A DNA stretch of 64,000 nucleotides from Azorinus chamasolen (lineage: Eukaryota > Mollusca > Bivalvia > Cardiida > Solecurtidae), in NCBI GenBank assembly GCA_963576725.1, contig OY755241.1:54994484-55058483 (forward strand), written 5' to 3'. Made by a program: the position numbers and the translations under genes. Of this stretch, positions 10,385 to 21,034 are shown in pieces. Under the pieces are notes generated by a model. That model made no database searches. It worked only from the letters and a program-made list of their open reading frames with translations, and had not been told where the DNA came from. The first letter of the stretch is position 1. Each line of letters starts with the position of its first letter.

Positions 10385-10696
10385 ATATTGAACCTTTCTC
10401 TCATACAAACGCTTTTTCGCACCTTTGCAAACAGACTAGACCCAACGGAGACGGCCCATGTAGGATCTGTCTGATCAGAGTCTTCTCTGTTTGTTTGCCT
10501 TTGGCTCAAATCTGACCAATCAAAAGCTTGAGAACAAACCCAGACTCAACTAAAAACCTTTATAAGCATGGACCCTGGTTCTACAGTTTCTACCAATACC
10601 AAACATTAATGTGCACATGTGACATTGTAAAAGTCAGCTTATAAATATTCATTATGTCATTATTTCTTAAATGAATATTAAACAAGGAAAGGGTTA
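10385..10696 (+). mobile_element. A2 TTAA-type MITE carrying a nested I fragment
   Basis: A left end (aacctttctctcat) and hairpin at 10427-10495 are followed, after gtttgtttg, by an I half-element. The A2 right flank then resumes (ttctacagtttctacc) and ends GGAAAGGGTTAA. Confidence 0.75.
10498..10579. repeat. I element, right half, nested in A2
   Basis: Reads cctttggctcaaatctgaccaatcaaaagc, then cagactcaactaaaaacctttataagcatgg. The left arm is absent, so the element inserted incomplete or lost its arm. Confidence 0.65.
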
Positions 10697-10705
10697 AGTA
10701 GCATG

Positions 10706-11412
10706 CGGTTTTCTCACAATGTCTGAAGACAGTCAGCTGTATTATCTCACAATGTCTGAAGACAGTCAGCTGTATTATCTCACAATGTCTGAAGACAGTC
10801 AGCTGTATTATCTCACAATGTCTGAAGACAGTCAGCTGTATTATCTCACAATGTCTGAAGACAGTCAGCTGTATTATCTCACAATGTCTGAAGACAGTCA
10901 GCTGTATTATCTCACAATGTCTGAAGACAGTCAGCTGTATTATCTCACAATGTCTGAAGACAGTCAGCTGTATTATCTCACAATGTCTGAAGACAGTCAG
11001 CTGTATTATCTCACAATGTCTGAAGACAGTCAGCTGTATTATCTCACAATGTTTGAAGACAGTCAGCTGTATTATCTCACAATGTCTGAAGACAGTCAGC
11101 TGTATTATCTCACAATGTCTGAAGACAGTCAGCTGTATTATCTCACAATGTCTGAAGACAGTCAGCTGTATTATCTCACAATGTCTGAAGACAGTCAGCT
11201 GTATTATCTCACAATGTCTGAAGACAGTCAGCTGTATTATCTCACAATGTCTGAAGACAGTCAGCTGTATTATCTCACAATGTCTGAAGACAGTCAGCTG
11301 TATTATCTCACAATGTCTGAAGACAGTCAGCTGTATTATCTCACAATGTCTGAAGACAGTCAGCTGTATTATCTCACAATGTTTGAAGACAGTCAGCTGT
11401 GTTTTATCAAGC
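10706..11412. repeat. 33-bp minisatellite, about 21 units
   Basis: The unit aatgtctgaagacagtcagc + tgtattatctcac repeats 21 times from 10719 with almost no divergence. Units 11 and 21 carry gtttgaag instead of gtctgaag, exactly ten units apart. Because 33 is a multiple of three, several frames on both strands stay open; this is not evidence of a gene. It begins 22 bp after the A2 element's TTAA. Confidence 0.95.
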
Positions 11413-11734
11413 ACAACATTCCTATAGTTATATACGACGTACTCTAGTCTTCCTAAAACGTAAAGCCATATCAAGTTTGTCGAACATCTCTTGGTTTCGC
11501 AACTACAGTTGTCGCTAATGTGCGGCAAATTGTGTTTTATGTCTAAAGTCCTGTACAACAAAACATCTTGCCAGACACGCCATTTTAAAAGCATGACATT
11601 CTAATTGGAAACAATGATAAAATGGATAAGAGTCAGATTAAGTAGACAGCATATAGTGATTAATTTTCAACGACATTGCGTTACAAGTGAACGCTGAAAA
11701 TGCATAGTGTATTCCTTGTGAAGGATAATGCATT
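11413..11734. other. Unique sequence, no feature recognised
   Basis: Non-repetitive. A minus-strand ATG at about 11585 opens a short frame that ends quickly; I do not call it. Confidence 0.35.
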
Positions 11735-11900
11735 GTCTGTATTCCCGTACACAATAGAAATGTGTGAGGGATATTTTATGGTCTATATTCCCATACGCAA
11801 TAGAAATATGTGAGGGATATTTTATGGTCTATATTCCCGTACGCAATAGAAATATGTGAGGGATATTTTATGGTCTATATTCCCGGACGCGACAGAAACA
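11735..11900. repeat. 46-bp tandem repeat, about 3.5 copies
   Basis: The unit contains ttcccgtacgcaatagaaat and gtgagggatattttatggtc. The first copy is the most diverged. Confidence 0.85.
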
Positions 11901-11933
11901 TTTCTAGCACACAACTAAGGGCCATTGTCAATG

Positions 11934-12113
11934 TTTAACTCTTTGCACACTAAGCAATATTTCGTCTGCAATAATTGCCGTCTGCTTAAATTCCTAAAAT
12001 AAAATTTCTCTCATTTCTTTGCAAAAGTATGGTCACAGTGTGACAGTTTGGACCCTGATGAAACGCCTCATTATGGGGCGTCTTATCTGGATCCGAACTG
12101 TTTGCATAGGTAA
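11934..12113 (+). mobile_element. C TTAA-type MITE, right end lost
   Basis: TTAACTCTTTGCACAC start. The hairpin has tggaccctgatgaaacgcc and ggcgtcttatctggatcc. It runs directly into an E element. Confidence 0.7.
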
Positions 12114-12505
12114 TCAGGGTTCTCCGCAATCGTACACAGAGTTATGGCAGGTGGTAGCTTAATGCAGGATGGAAGTCACACAGAGAGCTCCTCTGCATGA
12201 CTTCCGTTCTGCATAAACCCATTCCCTCATATCGACGCCTTTTGGCGCCGTTTCTAAAGTCGCCTTTAGAAACCATTGTGATAAATCGAGCATTTGCTCC
12301 ATAGGAGCAAATGCTCTATTTATCACAATAGTTTCAAAACTTCACAATTCTAAAATGTTCCCTTTTTCTCGTAAATGCCCCTTTTCAGTAGATTTATTCA
12401 AAGAGGTTGGGTCTAAAAAACCCTATCAAGATATGGATTAAGCAGTCGCCTGTCTAAAAAGTTCTCAATTCTTTATTTTGTTAGAATTAGCAAGGTCATG
12501 CTGTA
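12110..12505. mobile_element. E MITE interrupted by a B element
   Basis: Hairpin gcaggtggtagcttaatgcag...ctgcat breaks at 12214 and resumes after 12441 with agcagtcgcctgtctaaa. The right TA end is near 12505. The left end is not clean. Confidence 0.65.
12214..12441 (+). mobile_element. B TTAA-type MITE nested in E
   Basis: TAAACCCATTCCCTC start and ATATGGATTAA end with a good hairpin. It occupies the TTAA within the gcaTTAAgc motif of the E arm. Confidence 0.8.
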
Positions 12506-12620
12506 TAGTAAAACCCCTCTAAGCCGGGTGTAAGTACAGAAGACTTGGGCTCTGTTTAGGGACCTGTCCACTCAATGAAGGAATAATCCTTTGGGGTCCT
12601 TTGCGTGACTGTCACCCTGT

Positions 12621-12869
12621 ATTAACCCTTTGCCTCAGATTAAGGCCTCTTCAAACTTGATTATATCCAGATCGGAGTGTCCCTGTAAGAGGTGTATGAT
12701 CAGGATCTGCTTTGCTTGCTCACGGAATAATATAGTACTAATTCTATACAGTTTCTACCATGGTCAAACAGTTCTGTGTCCTTATAAAACCATTCAAAGT
12801 AACATTTGCTACCATGGCCAAAACGGCACGTGTTCATAATATTATACCATTATGAAACAATCAGCTAAT
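12621..12869 (+). mobile_element. A2 MITE, right end replaced by J
   Basis: TTAACCCTTTGCC start and decayed hairpin. The internal part ctaccatggtcaaacagttc is present twice. The element stops at the TA where J begins. Confidence 0.65.
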
Positions 12870-13174
12870 ACAGTAGAACTTTGATATCTCGAACTCGGAT
12901 AACTCGAACTGTTCGGTCCTTCCAAAATTTACAATAAGTACAGGGTATTTCTAAACAGTATCACTATGCATATCTAGAAACACATGTGACAGCTTAATGC
13001 AGATGTAAAGAAATGCTGAAAGCTCCTATAGGAGCTTTCAGCATTACATTAGATTTGCATTAAGCTGTGAACTTGAGAAATTGTCCAGATTAGAAATCGG
13101 ATAACTCGAACTTCTGTTATCTCCAAGTAATTTGTATGGTCCCTTGAAGTTAGAGATATCGTAGTTCCACTGCA
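12869..13174. mobile_element. J TA-type MITE, intact
   Basis: TACAGTAGAACTTTGATATC start and GATATCGTAGTTCCACTGCA end. Central hairpin: gctcctataggagc flanked by ttaatgcagat / atttgcattaa. Confidence 0.85.
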
Positions 13175-13204
13175 ACAGTAATTAGTGTATTTAACTATAA
13201 ATTG

Positions 13205-13500
13205 GAGGAGATGGGGCATTGCGTATCCGAATATTTTCGGTAATTACATGTAGGTTGTTACAGATTTGATGGAGAAGTGAGATTGGTTGTTTGAATATAT
13301 TCGGTAAATAGGTTATTTAGAACTGGCAGGGAGGGGAGAATGGGTGTCCGAATATTTTCGGAAGAGTATTCAACTATACAAGCTGGCGTAGAAAGAGGGT
13401 GGGTGGGCTGTACATTCTGGGTGTCCGAATATTTAGGGTTATTCAGCTTTACAAACAGGCGGAGGGCGGAGACTGGGTGCCCGACTATTTAAGTATCAAC
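13205..13500. repeat. Degenerate tandem repeat with gtccgaatattttcgg
   Basis: About five loose units, each with gggtgtccgaatattttcgg or a variant and a spacing of roughly 60-70 bp. Confidence 0.6.
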
Positions 13501-13504
13501 TGTA

Positions 13505-13806
13505 CTAACTGTATACATACAAAATGCTGGACAGGTGAACACGTGTCCGCCGTTTGTGGCCTGCCGTCGGGGTCGTGATTCCCTGTAATCGACAGCTCCG
13601 TGCGTTAAATGAAGACATACTGCTGTGACAACTAGGAGATATAGACCCATCTAAGCTGGCCTGGAAACAAAACAAATATGGTGATGAGTTGTATAATATA
13701 GGGAGAAAACTATCGTTCTGTCCACTTACAAAATGCTGGAGAGGTGAACATGTTGCGTGTTGCCTATTGTCGGAGTAGTCCTTCAAGGCAGTCGGCAGCT
13801 CCATAA
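13505..13806 (-). other. Two homologous coding-like segments
   Basis: On the minus strand, 13806-13722 and 13598-13523 are diverged copies that both end CAGCATTTTG followed by GTA. Read in one frame the copies end TCSPLQHF and TCSPVQHF, suggesting a duplicated exon with donor GTAAGT or GTATGT. No convincing acceptor precedes either, and the second copy has a stop just before the similarity. Function unknown. Confidence 0.35.
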
Positions 13807-13959
13807 ATTCATATTCTTCTTTCTTCTTCTTTAACAAAAGAGTTACTCTGTGTGCTAGTGGTGCACTTTTTATCACCTTTGCAAACAGTGTGGATCCAGA
13901 TCAGACACTGAGTAATTCGGCGTCTCATTAGGATTCAAACAATTTGACAACCTGCCTAT

Positions 13960-14178
13960 GTTATTTTTAGATTCAACCTCTTTGAATAAATCTACCGAAA
14001 AGGAGCATTTACTAGTGAAATGATGAACATTTTAGAATTGTGTACGTAGTTTTGAAACCATTGTGATAAATACAGCATTTGCTTCTATGGAGCAACTGCT
14101 ATATATTTATCACAATGGTTTCAAATTGTGACTTGTACAGAGGCGTAGAAAGGCGTCAGTATGGGGAAATGGGTTTAA
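13960..14178 (-). mobile_element. B TTAA-type MITE
   Basis: Carries ttcaacctctttgaataaatc and a full hairpin at about 14055-14122, ending GGGAAATGGGTTTAA. The right TTAA continues as taatgcagggtaaaagtc, an E arm. A C-variant hairpin lies just left of it (13876-13955). Confidence 0.75.
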
Positions 14179-14499
14179 TGCAGGGTAAAAGTCACACATA
14201 ACGCTCTACCGTATCCTTTTTGTATGATTTTCAGCCGGTTTGGCTTAGAGTGCATTTACTGCACTTAATATACTTGAACTTATACAAATGAATTCTACAT
14301 AAATGCGAGACAATCCGATTTCTTGTAAGTGCCTAAGTATGTACACTAAGTACCACACGGACTAACCGCTCCCCTCACACAGGCACGCTTTCGTGCTTTG
14401 AAAAACAGAGTAGACCCAGATCAGACGATGAGCCGTCTTAGAATGAACCTCGTTGTGAAACTAACATCAACTCCAATTCGGATCGGATGCAATTTTAAC

Positions 14500-14933
14500 T
14501 GTATGGTAGATCCTGTCCTTACCGGAAAATTACTTACTGACCACAGCAGTTTTAAAAAGCAGGTGGTTGCTTAAGGTAAAACAGACAGCTCCTATACTTT
14601 TGACCTGCATTAAGCTACCACCTGCCTTACAGACCCATGATTAGATCTGTGTTTGATGGCCGCTTAACCATTTCCCTTATATAAACGTGTTTTCACGCAT
14701 TTGCAAACAGAGTAGATCCAGATCAGACGGCTCCTATATTAGCCGTCTGTTCAGTGTCTCTGTTCTCTGTTTGCTAATGGAATCTGATGGATCTGTTTCT
14801 TTACTTTCTAATATGGCTATAATGTTCCACCTTCCATATTTTATTTTAACTATTTTGTCCATGAATATTCAGTAGGTTTTGAAATTTGGTCTAAATGTAG
14901 AACATGGAAACTGTTAAGAATGGTTTTACTGTA
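14500..14933. mobile_element. E MITE interrupted by an A1 element
   Basis: Left half has tgaccacagcagttttaaaaagcaggtgg and the core to tggccgc. The right end gaatggttttactgta follows the A1 element. The two sides join at the TTAA of the E arm. Confidence 0.75.
14664..14917 (+). mobile_element. A1 TTAA-type MITE nested in E
   Basis: TTAACCATTTCCC start and GGAAACTGTTAA end. It is inserted at the same position of E (ccgcTTAAg) as the B element at 9625. Confidence 0.85.
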
Positions 14934-15079
14934 TATCGTTACAAAACAAACACCAATTACATGTTCATCTACATAAAATAACCAGACAATACCTTATATG
15001 GGCATGTTTATGCAGTTGCAATATCCCTTTAATATTGCAAGCTGTTAATTTCTCAAAAGCGTGATCAAGTCGGAAGTTA

Positions 15080-15310
15080 TTAACCCTTTCCATGTTCATG
15101 CATTTGCAAACAGAGTAGACCCAGATCAGACGGCTCCTATAGAAGCCGTCTGATCAGGGTCTGTTCTGTTTGCCAACAAAAAATGATAGATCTGATTCTT
15201 TACTTTCTAAAAATGACTACAGTGTTCCATCTTTCATTACAGCTATTTTGTCCATGAATATTCAGTAGGTATTGAGATTTGGAATAAACATAGAACATGG
15301 AAAGTGTTGA
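15080..15310 (+). mobile_element. A1 TTAA-type MITE
   Basis: TTAACCCTTTCC start, GGAAAGTGTTGA end, full hairpin at about 15106-15172. A few bases are missing near the left end. Confidence 0.8.
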
Positions 15311-15374
15311 CTTTGCGTCAGATCCAAATATGGACCAGTCATAAGATCTAAAGCGAGGTAAGGATAAGTACATG

Positions 15375-15584
15375 TACAGTAGAACCGGTCTTAAGCGGCC
15401 CAACAAAAAGAGGTCTAGTTATGGGTTTGTAGGGCAGGTGGTAGCTTAACGCAGGTCAAAAGTAATACAGTAAGCTCCTATAGGAGCTTTCTGCATTACT
15501 TTTGCCGTGCATTAAGCAACCGCGTGTTACTAAAGACTCCTATGTTAGCTAAATAAATGGCCGCTTAAGATGTGTTCTAACGTA
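15375..15584. mobile_element. E TA-type MITE, intact
   Basis: TACAGTAGAACCGGTCTTAAGCG start and ATGTGTTCTAACGTA end. Hairpin apex ctcctataggag. Confidence 0.85.
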
Positions 15585-15646
15585 CAGTCTAAGATAAATC
15601 GATTACAGTCCATTTAACCCGTAACCCATAGCCTAAGCCAGGCAGC

Positions 15647-15895
15647 TTAACTATGTCCCTGTTTAATATTCATGTAAGAAATAATGACACCATGAATATT
15701 AATAAGAAGCATTTTTATAATGGTAATGAAGACAGGACATTTCGGCTCTGGCAGAAACTGTAGAATCAGATATTTTATAATTTCATAAGCAAACAGAGCA
15801 GACCCTGATCAGATGGCACCTAAAGGAGCCGTCTGGTCCGGGTCTACTCTGTTTGCAAATGCGTAAAATGGTGTTTATATTAAGGAAAGGGTTAA
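15647..15895 (-). mobile_element. A2 TTAA-type MITE
   Basis: Reverse A2. Starts CTTAACTATGTCCCTG, carries the flank aagaaataatgac and ctgtagaatcagat, has a hairpin at about 15787-15858 and ends GGAAAGGGTTAA. A broken A start follows to about 15990. Confidence 0.8.
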
Positions 15896-16020
15896 TAACA
15901 ACGTAGACTAAGATCAGACGGCTCTTGTAGGGACAATTTGAGAAAGGTCTGCTCTGTAAGGGTTTGCGTGTGGAATAATATAGAAATGCGTCTACGTTTT
16001 ATACCTTGTCAAAAACGGTC

Positions 16021-16176
16021 TACAGTAAAACCTCTATAACGGCCACTAAATTGTGTTAATTAGTTGGTATTTAGGGCAGGTGGCTGTTTTACTTTCACCT
16101 TGCTTTAAGCAGCCACCTGCATTTAACACAAAATACTCAAGATGTAATTTAGTGGCCGTTATAGAGAGGTTTTATA
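16021..16176. mobile_element. E MITE with shortened core
   Basis: TACAGTAAAACCTCTATAACGG start and CCGTTATAGAGAGGTTTTATA end. The central hairpin is reduced to gcaggtggctgttttactttcacc and its following arm. Confidence 0.8.
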
Positions 16177-16234
16177 TTCAAGAGGTTTTTATTTTATAGA
16201 CGTTCATATTCCATTATAGAAAGTCATCTAATTA

Positions 16235-16733
16235 AATATTTACCTCATTAATATTCATGTAAGAAAAAATGACATCGCGAAAATTTATTAGCTGATATGT
16301 TATGATGACATTTGAATACAGATGTTTGGTTACAGATGTTTGGCCGAAACAGTAGAATCAGATTTATATAATTCCACAAGCAAACGGATCAGGAACAATC
16401 TCATCTGGGTCTGCCATGTTAGCAAAGGCGTGAACGGCGTGTCTATAAGATAAAAGGTTCACACTCGTGACCTCTTGTTTTCTTACATGCATATTAATGA
16501 AGTAAGCAGTAAAAAATATTTCCCTGTTCTCTATTAATGTAAGAAATAATGATATCATGACTATTTATTAACTGATTTTTTATCATGTAAAACTTTCAAT
16601 GAAATATTTTGCTATGACAAAAACTGTAATCTATACATCTATACAAATCTATATCATGTCAAACGCAAACAGAGCAGGGTCTACTCTGTTTGCAAATGCG
16701 CGAAAATGTATTTATATTAAGGAAAGGATTAAC
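16235..16733 (-). mobile_element. Two reverse A2 MITEs, both with damaged hairpins
   Basis: The first copy spans about 16235-16465 and the second about 16515-16733, ending GGAAAGGATTAA. In the second the hairpin has collapsed to gcaaacagagcagggtctactctgtttgc. Confidence 0.65.
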
Positions 16734-16894
16734 CTTCGCAGTTTAAACAAGGCTTACCTTTGGTTTCCACTAATTGTACCAATCCTGTTTCCGAATGCAG
16801 ATTACTTAAGTCTCAGTATATTTAAAGTCCAGCTTACGACTGAACAAGGAAGTAGTATTCAAATTACCCCAATACTTTCCGGATTTAATTGTTA

Positions 16895-17100
16895 ATCTTT
16901 TCTTTCAAAGAAACGCCTTTAATATACGCCTTTGAAAACTGAGTAGACCTAGATCGGATGGCTCATTCAGGAGCCGTCCGACCAGGGTCTACAAGGTTTG
17001 CTTATGTAATTATATAGTTCCTGTCCTGCTAAAATGTGTTATAGTGCCATTATAGAAAATCAATTTATAGATATACTTGGTGTCATTATTTTTACGTAAA
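16895..17100 (+). mobile_element. A2 MITE, ends decayed
   Basis: Hairpin tgagtagacctagatcggatgg with apex ctcattcaggag, followed by the A2 flank up to ggtgtcattattttta. Confidence 0.6.
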
Positions 17101-17169
17101 GAATAAAATTAGTAAAGAATTAAGAAATAAAGAAGTAAAGAATTAAAGAAGTATTTATGGAGATGAGGA

Positions 17170-17580
17170 TTAATCCTTTACTCCATACACACGTGCAAAC
17201 GGAGTAGACCCTGATCAGACGGCTCTTATAGGAGCCGTCTGACCAGGGTCTGCTCTGTTTGCTTGTGATATCATATAGATATGAGTCTACAGTTTCTATC
17301 CTAGTAAAACAATCCCGTGACCATGTGCAATTAACCCTTTCGCTGCCAATGCCGGCTATATGATTACCTATGCAAACAGTTTGGATCCAGATGAGACGCC
17401 GAGTAACTCGGCGTCTCATCAGGATCCAAACTGTTTGTTACTGTTACTATGTTTTTGAAACAAAAATGAAGAAAATGAAAAATTGTAGCAGACGACAAAG
17501 TTAGCAGACGACAGAGTTTGGCAGCGAAAGGGTTAAGATAATTGATTATGTCATTATTTCTCACAAGAATATTCATGGAA
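17170..17580 (+). mobile_element. A2 MITE interrupted by a C element
   Basis: Hairpin at 17198-17261. After catgtgcaa the C element intervenes, and the A2 flank resumes with gataattgattatgtcattatttc and gaatattcatgg. Confidence 0.75.
17331..17536 (-). mobile_element. C TTAA-type MITE nested in A2, intact
   Basis: TTAACCCTTTCGCTGCC to GGCAGCGAAAGGGTTAA in reverse orientation, with apex ccgagtaactcgg. TTAA is present on both sides. Confidence 0.9.
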
Positions 17581-17823
17581 TTGCATTTGTCACTAGTGTT
17601 ATGGTAAGTGTTAACGGAAATCTTGTCATCGGAATCAGTAAGGATAATTCATACTCTCTCAAAATTTTCTTTATTATGCGATCAATTAAGATCACTAAAT
17701 GAAAATGTTCAGATATAAGTTTATTATAATGATGTTCCAACATTTCTTTCTCTGTAAAATGAAGTTATTTATATAGTTGTATGCCAATTAAAATTTATGT
17801 TATGTTATGTTATTTTTATTTAC

Positions 17824-18167
17824 TGTTAACCATTTCCCTCATATAAACGCCTTTTTCATGCATTTGCAAACAGAGTATAGACCTAGATCAGATGACTGCT
17901 ATAGGAGCCGTCTGATTAGGGTCTGTTCTGTTTACTCTTGACATACATGTAATATAGATCTGATTCTACAGGTTTTCTTACAGCCAAAAAAGTTAAGGCT
18001 ATGTGCTGTTTGCTTATGAAATTAAAACAGATCGGATTCTAGAGTTTCTGCCAGAGCCACAATGTCATGTGTTCATATATACCATTATAAAAGTGTCATC
18101 TTATAAATATTCATGATGTCATTACATGTATTTCTTACATGAATAATCATAAGGGAAATGGATAATA
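17824..18167 (+). mobile_element. A2 MITE, enlarged
   Basis: TTAACCATTTCCC start, ending near AGGGAAATGGATAA. The segment around tgattctacaggttt / ggattctagagtttc is present twice, about 80 bp apart, so part of the element is duplicated. Confidence 0.75.
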
Positions 18168-18179
18168 CTTCAAAATTGT

Positions 18180-18383
18180 TACAGTACAACCTCTAATGAA
18201 CACTAAATTGTGTTAATTAGTTGGCATTTAGGGCAGGTGGTTGCTTAAAGCAATGTGAAAGTAAAACAGAACGCTCCTATAGGAGCGTTCTGTTTTACTT
18301 TCACCTTGCTTTAAGCTGCCTCCTGCCTTTAACTCAAAATACTTGATGTCATTTAGTGGCCGTTATAGACAGGTTTTACTGTA
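18180..18383. mobile_element. E TA-type MITE
   Basis: TACAGTACAACCTCTAATG start and AGACAGGTTTTACTGTA end. Hairpin apex cgctcctataggagcg. Confidence 0.85.
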
Positions 18384-18622
18384 TTTGAATTAAAATTTGC
18401 AATAGATTTTCAAGGTTAGACTTTTTAACAGTTGAAGCAAAGTTGCTTGTAGCGTATCTGGATCCACACTGTATGTAAAAGTAAAATATCCAAATTCTGC
18501 ATATGAATGCAGATTGCAGAGATAAGATGCGTACATTTTTTCTTACATGAATATTGAACAGGGAAAGGGTTTAGACATTACACTAGTTACAACATCGATT
18601 GTAGCCGATTATTTACTTTATA

Positions 18623-18877
18623 TTAATCCTTTCTTTCATATAGACGTGTTTTCACGTATCTGCCAACAGTGTAGACCTAGATCAGACGGCTCCTATAGGA
18701 GCCGTCTGATCAGGGTCTGCTCTGTTTGCTAATAGAATTTGAAAAATCTGTTTCTTTACTTTCTAAAATAGCTACAAATGTCTACCTTTCATATTTCCTT
18801 ACAACTATTTTGTCCATGAATAGTCAGTAGGTCTTATATTAACATGTGGAATAAACATAGAGCAGGGGAAGGCTTAA
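18623..18877 (+). mobile_element. A1 TTAA-type MITE
   Basis: TTAATCCTTTCTTTC to GGGGAAGGCTTAA with a full hairpin and apex ctcctataggag. Confidence 0.85.
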
Positions 18878-18934
18878 CTCTTATCCCAATGTGAGACAAC
18901 TGTCTCCTCAAATTTGGATCTGGTGCAGTCGAAT

Positions 18935-19024
18935 CTACGACCGAGTTAATCAAGATATTGAGAAATTAACAGTGCCAAACAGCTTGGATCCTGCCGAGAC
19001 GCCGAGTTACTCGGCGTCGCATCT
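18935..19024. mobile_element. C hairpin fragment
   Basis: Reads cagcttggatcctgccgagacgccg and cggcgtcgcatc, cut by the next B element. Confidence 0.55.
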
Positions 19025-19237
19025 TAACTCATTCTCTCCTATGCTATTTTATATACAACCTACCGAAAAGGAGAATTGACTAGAGGAAAGGAAAAAAATA
19101 AAATTTTGTAGTTTGAAACCATTGTGATAAATAGAGCATTTGCTCCTATAGGAGCAACTGCTCTATTTATCACAATGGTTTCATAAAGTGAATTTTATAG
19201 ATGCGCAAAAATGCGTCACTAGGGGATAATGTGTTAA
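19024..19237 (-). mobile_element. B TTAA-type MITE
   Basis: TTAACTCATTCTCTCC to GGATAATGTGTTAA, full hairpin. Confidence 0.85.
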
Positions 19238-19342
19238 TCCAAGCTGTTCGCAAATGCGAGACAATTGCAGCATTGGTGTATGTTTGTACACAAAACTTAA
19301 TACTTTATACATGTAGTTTGTTCTCTGACGTCATAGACCTTA

Positions 19343-19582
19343 AACCTTTCCATATTCTATGTCTATTACAATGTTTATTACAAATTGCAATACCTACTGA
19401 ATATTCACGGACAAATTAATTATAACGATAATATGGAAGATGGAGCGTTGTACATAGCCACTTAAAAGAAAGTATAGGAACATATCTTATTATAAAATTC
19501 CATTAGCAAACAGAGTAACACCTGATCAGACGCCTCCTATATTTAAATGCGTGAAATGGTGATAATATGAAGGAAAGGGTTT
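19343..19582 (-). mobile_element. A1 MITE, reverse, left hairpin arm only
   Basis: acctttccatattctatg start, flank tacctactgaatattcacgg, arm caaacagagtaacacctgatcagacg, then the right arm is missing. Ends GGAAAGGGTTTTAA. Confidence 0.7.
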
Positions 19583-19874
19583 TAAAAGTTGTTTATGTGC
19601 GATGTGATGTTCGTCGTATTGTATAATAGGCGTAATGTGAATGTCTAAATGTCAGTTTTAAACGGACACAGTGTATAAGATCCCCAATATGCTGTAATTG
19701 TGTAGCTTGCGATAGCCATCTGTATGTATATATGTATGCATATGTTTCGTTGTTTCCATTCTACTGTTATAAATACATGTATGCTCATATACAATATAAT
19801 CTCCATTGATGGAAGAAATAAAGAGGCCAGTAAAGAGATCGATAAAAAAAAAGAATATACTGTAAAAACCACCT

Positions 19875-20112
19875 TTAACCTTCCCCTGTTCTATGTTTAT
19901 TTCAAATTCCAATAGCTACTGCATATTAATGAATAAAACAGTTATAATGAAACAAGGAAGGCTTGACATTGTGGCCATTTTAGAAAGTAAAGAAACGGAT
20001 CTATAGCAAACAGAGCAGAACCTTATCGGATAGTTCCCCTAGGAGCTGTCTGATCTGGGTCTGCTCTGTTTGTAAATACGTGAAATCGTGTTTATATGAA
20101 GGAAAAGGTTAA
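19875..20112 (-). mobile_element. A1 TTAA-type MITE
   Basis: TTAACCTTCCCCTG to GGAAAAGGTTAA, hairpin at about 20007-20072. Confidence 0.8.
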
Positions 20113-20139
20113 CACGATTTTGATAAAGAAGACTTTAAG

Positions 20140-20378
20140 CTTATCGCTTTTATCCATGAATATTCATTTAAGAAATAGCGACATGATAATTATCAATAAG
20201 TATATTTTTACACAGACACAATGAAATTTTCACGGGCAGAAACTAAAGAATCAAATTTATATCAATCATTTAGCAAACAAAGCATGCCCTGATCAGACGC
20301 TCATTCAGGAATCGTCTGTTCGGGGTCTACTCTAATTGCAAATGCGTAGAAATGCGTAATTGTGGAGTAAAGGGTTAA
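20140..20378 (-). mobile_element. A2 TTAA-type MITE
   Basis: Reverse A2 ending GGAGTAAAGGGTTAA. It is followed by taatgcagggtaaac, an E arm, so it probably sits in the TTAA of an E element (20375-20457). Confidence 0.7.
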
Positions 20379-20457
20379 TGCAGGGTAAACATCATGCATA
20401 AAGTTACCAAATTAGCATTTTGCATGACTTTCACCCTGTACTATGATGCCTCCTGTC

Positions 20458-20650
20458 TTGACCCATTCCCTCGTATTGACGACTTTTGACGACTCTGTAA
20501 AAGTCACTTTGTGAAACCATTGTGATAAATAGAGCATTTGCTCCCATAGGAGCAAATACTCTATTTATCACAATGGTTTAAAAATACAAAAATCTAAAAA
20601 AAAACTCCTTTTCTCTAGTTAGTGCTCCTTTTCGGTAGATTTTTTTCATC
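20458..20650 (+). mobile_element. B MITE, right end lost
   Basis: TTGACCCATTCCCTC start, near-perfect hairpin, breaks off in cggtagattttttt and joins a D element. Confidence 0.75.
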
Positions 20651-20883
20651 TCCGAAGTCGCATAAATGCACCACGACAAATAGTACGGTTCCAGATCAGA
20701 CGCCACCTTTTCAAGGCGGCGTCTGATCAGGAACTTTACTATTTGTCTCAGGTTTTATTTCTATATATGTGCATTATTCTTTTGAAATTTGCATTTATTT
20801 ATTTCATTTTCTTATTGTAACGAATGCTTTAACAAAATTTGGATGGCAGACGACAATAAGAAATTTGCCGCCGAAAAGGTTAA
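20650..20883 (-). mobile_element. D TTAA-type MITE
   Basis: Reverse D: gaagtcgcataaatgcaccacg, hairpin around ccaccttttcaaggcgg, ends GCCGAAAAGGTTAA. Confidence 0.8.
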
Positions 20884-21034
20884 CGCGCATTTCGCGACAA
20901 ACGTATCAATGAAGCACAAACATAGAAATGTGTAAATCTGGAGTAAAGGGTTATATACATGTCGCACATGATGACACAACAGGAAAACGTGTACAATGGG
21001 ACGACTCCAAAGCGCCCACTAAACAAACATGTGT

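Noticed and set aside
10719..11412. CRISPR-like array
   Set aside because: No unique spacers; plain tandem repeat in a eukaryotic genome.
10590..11594. Long open frames on both strands (334 and 242 residues) over the 33-bp repeat
   Set aside because: The repeat length is a multiple of three and units are identical, so frames stay open by arithmetic. No start context, splice sites or domain.
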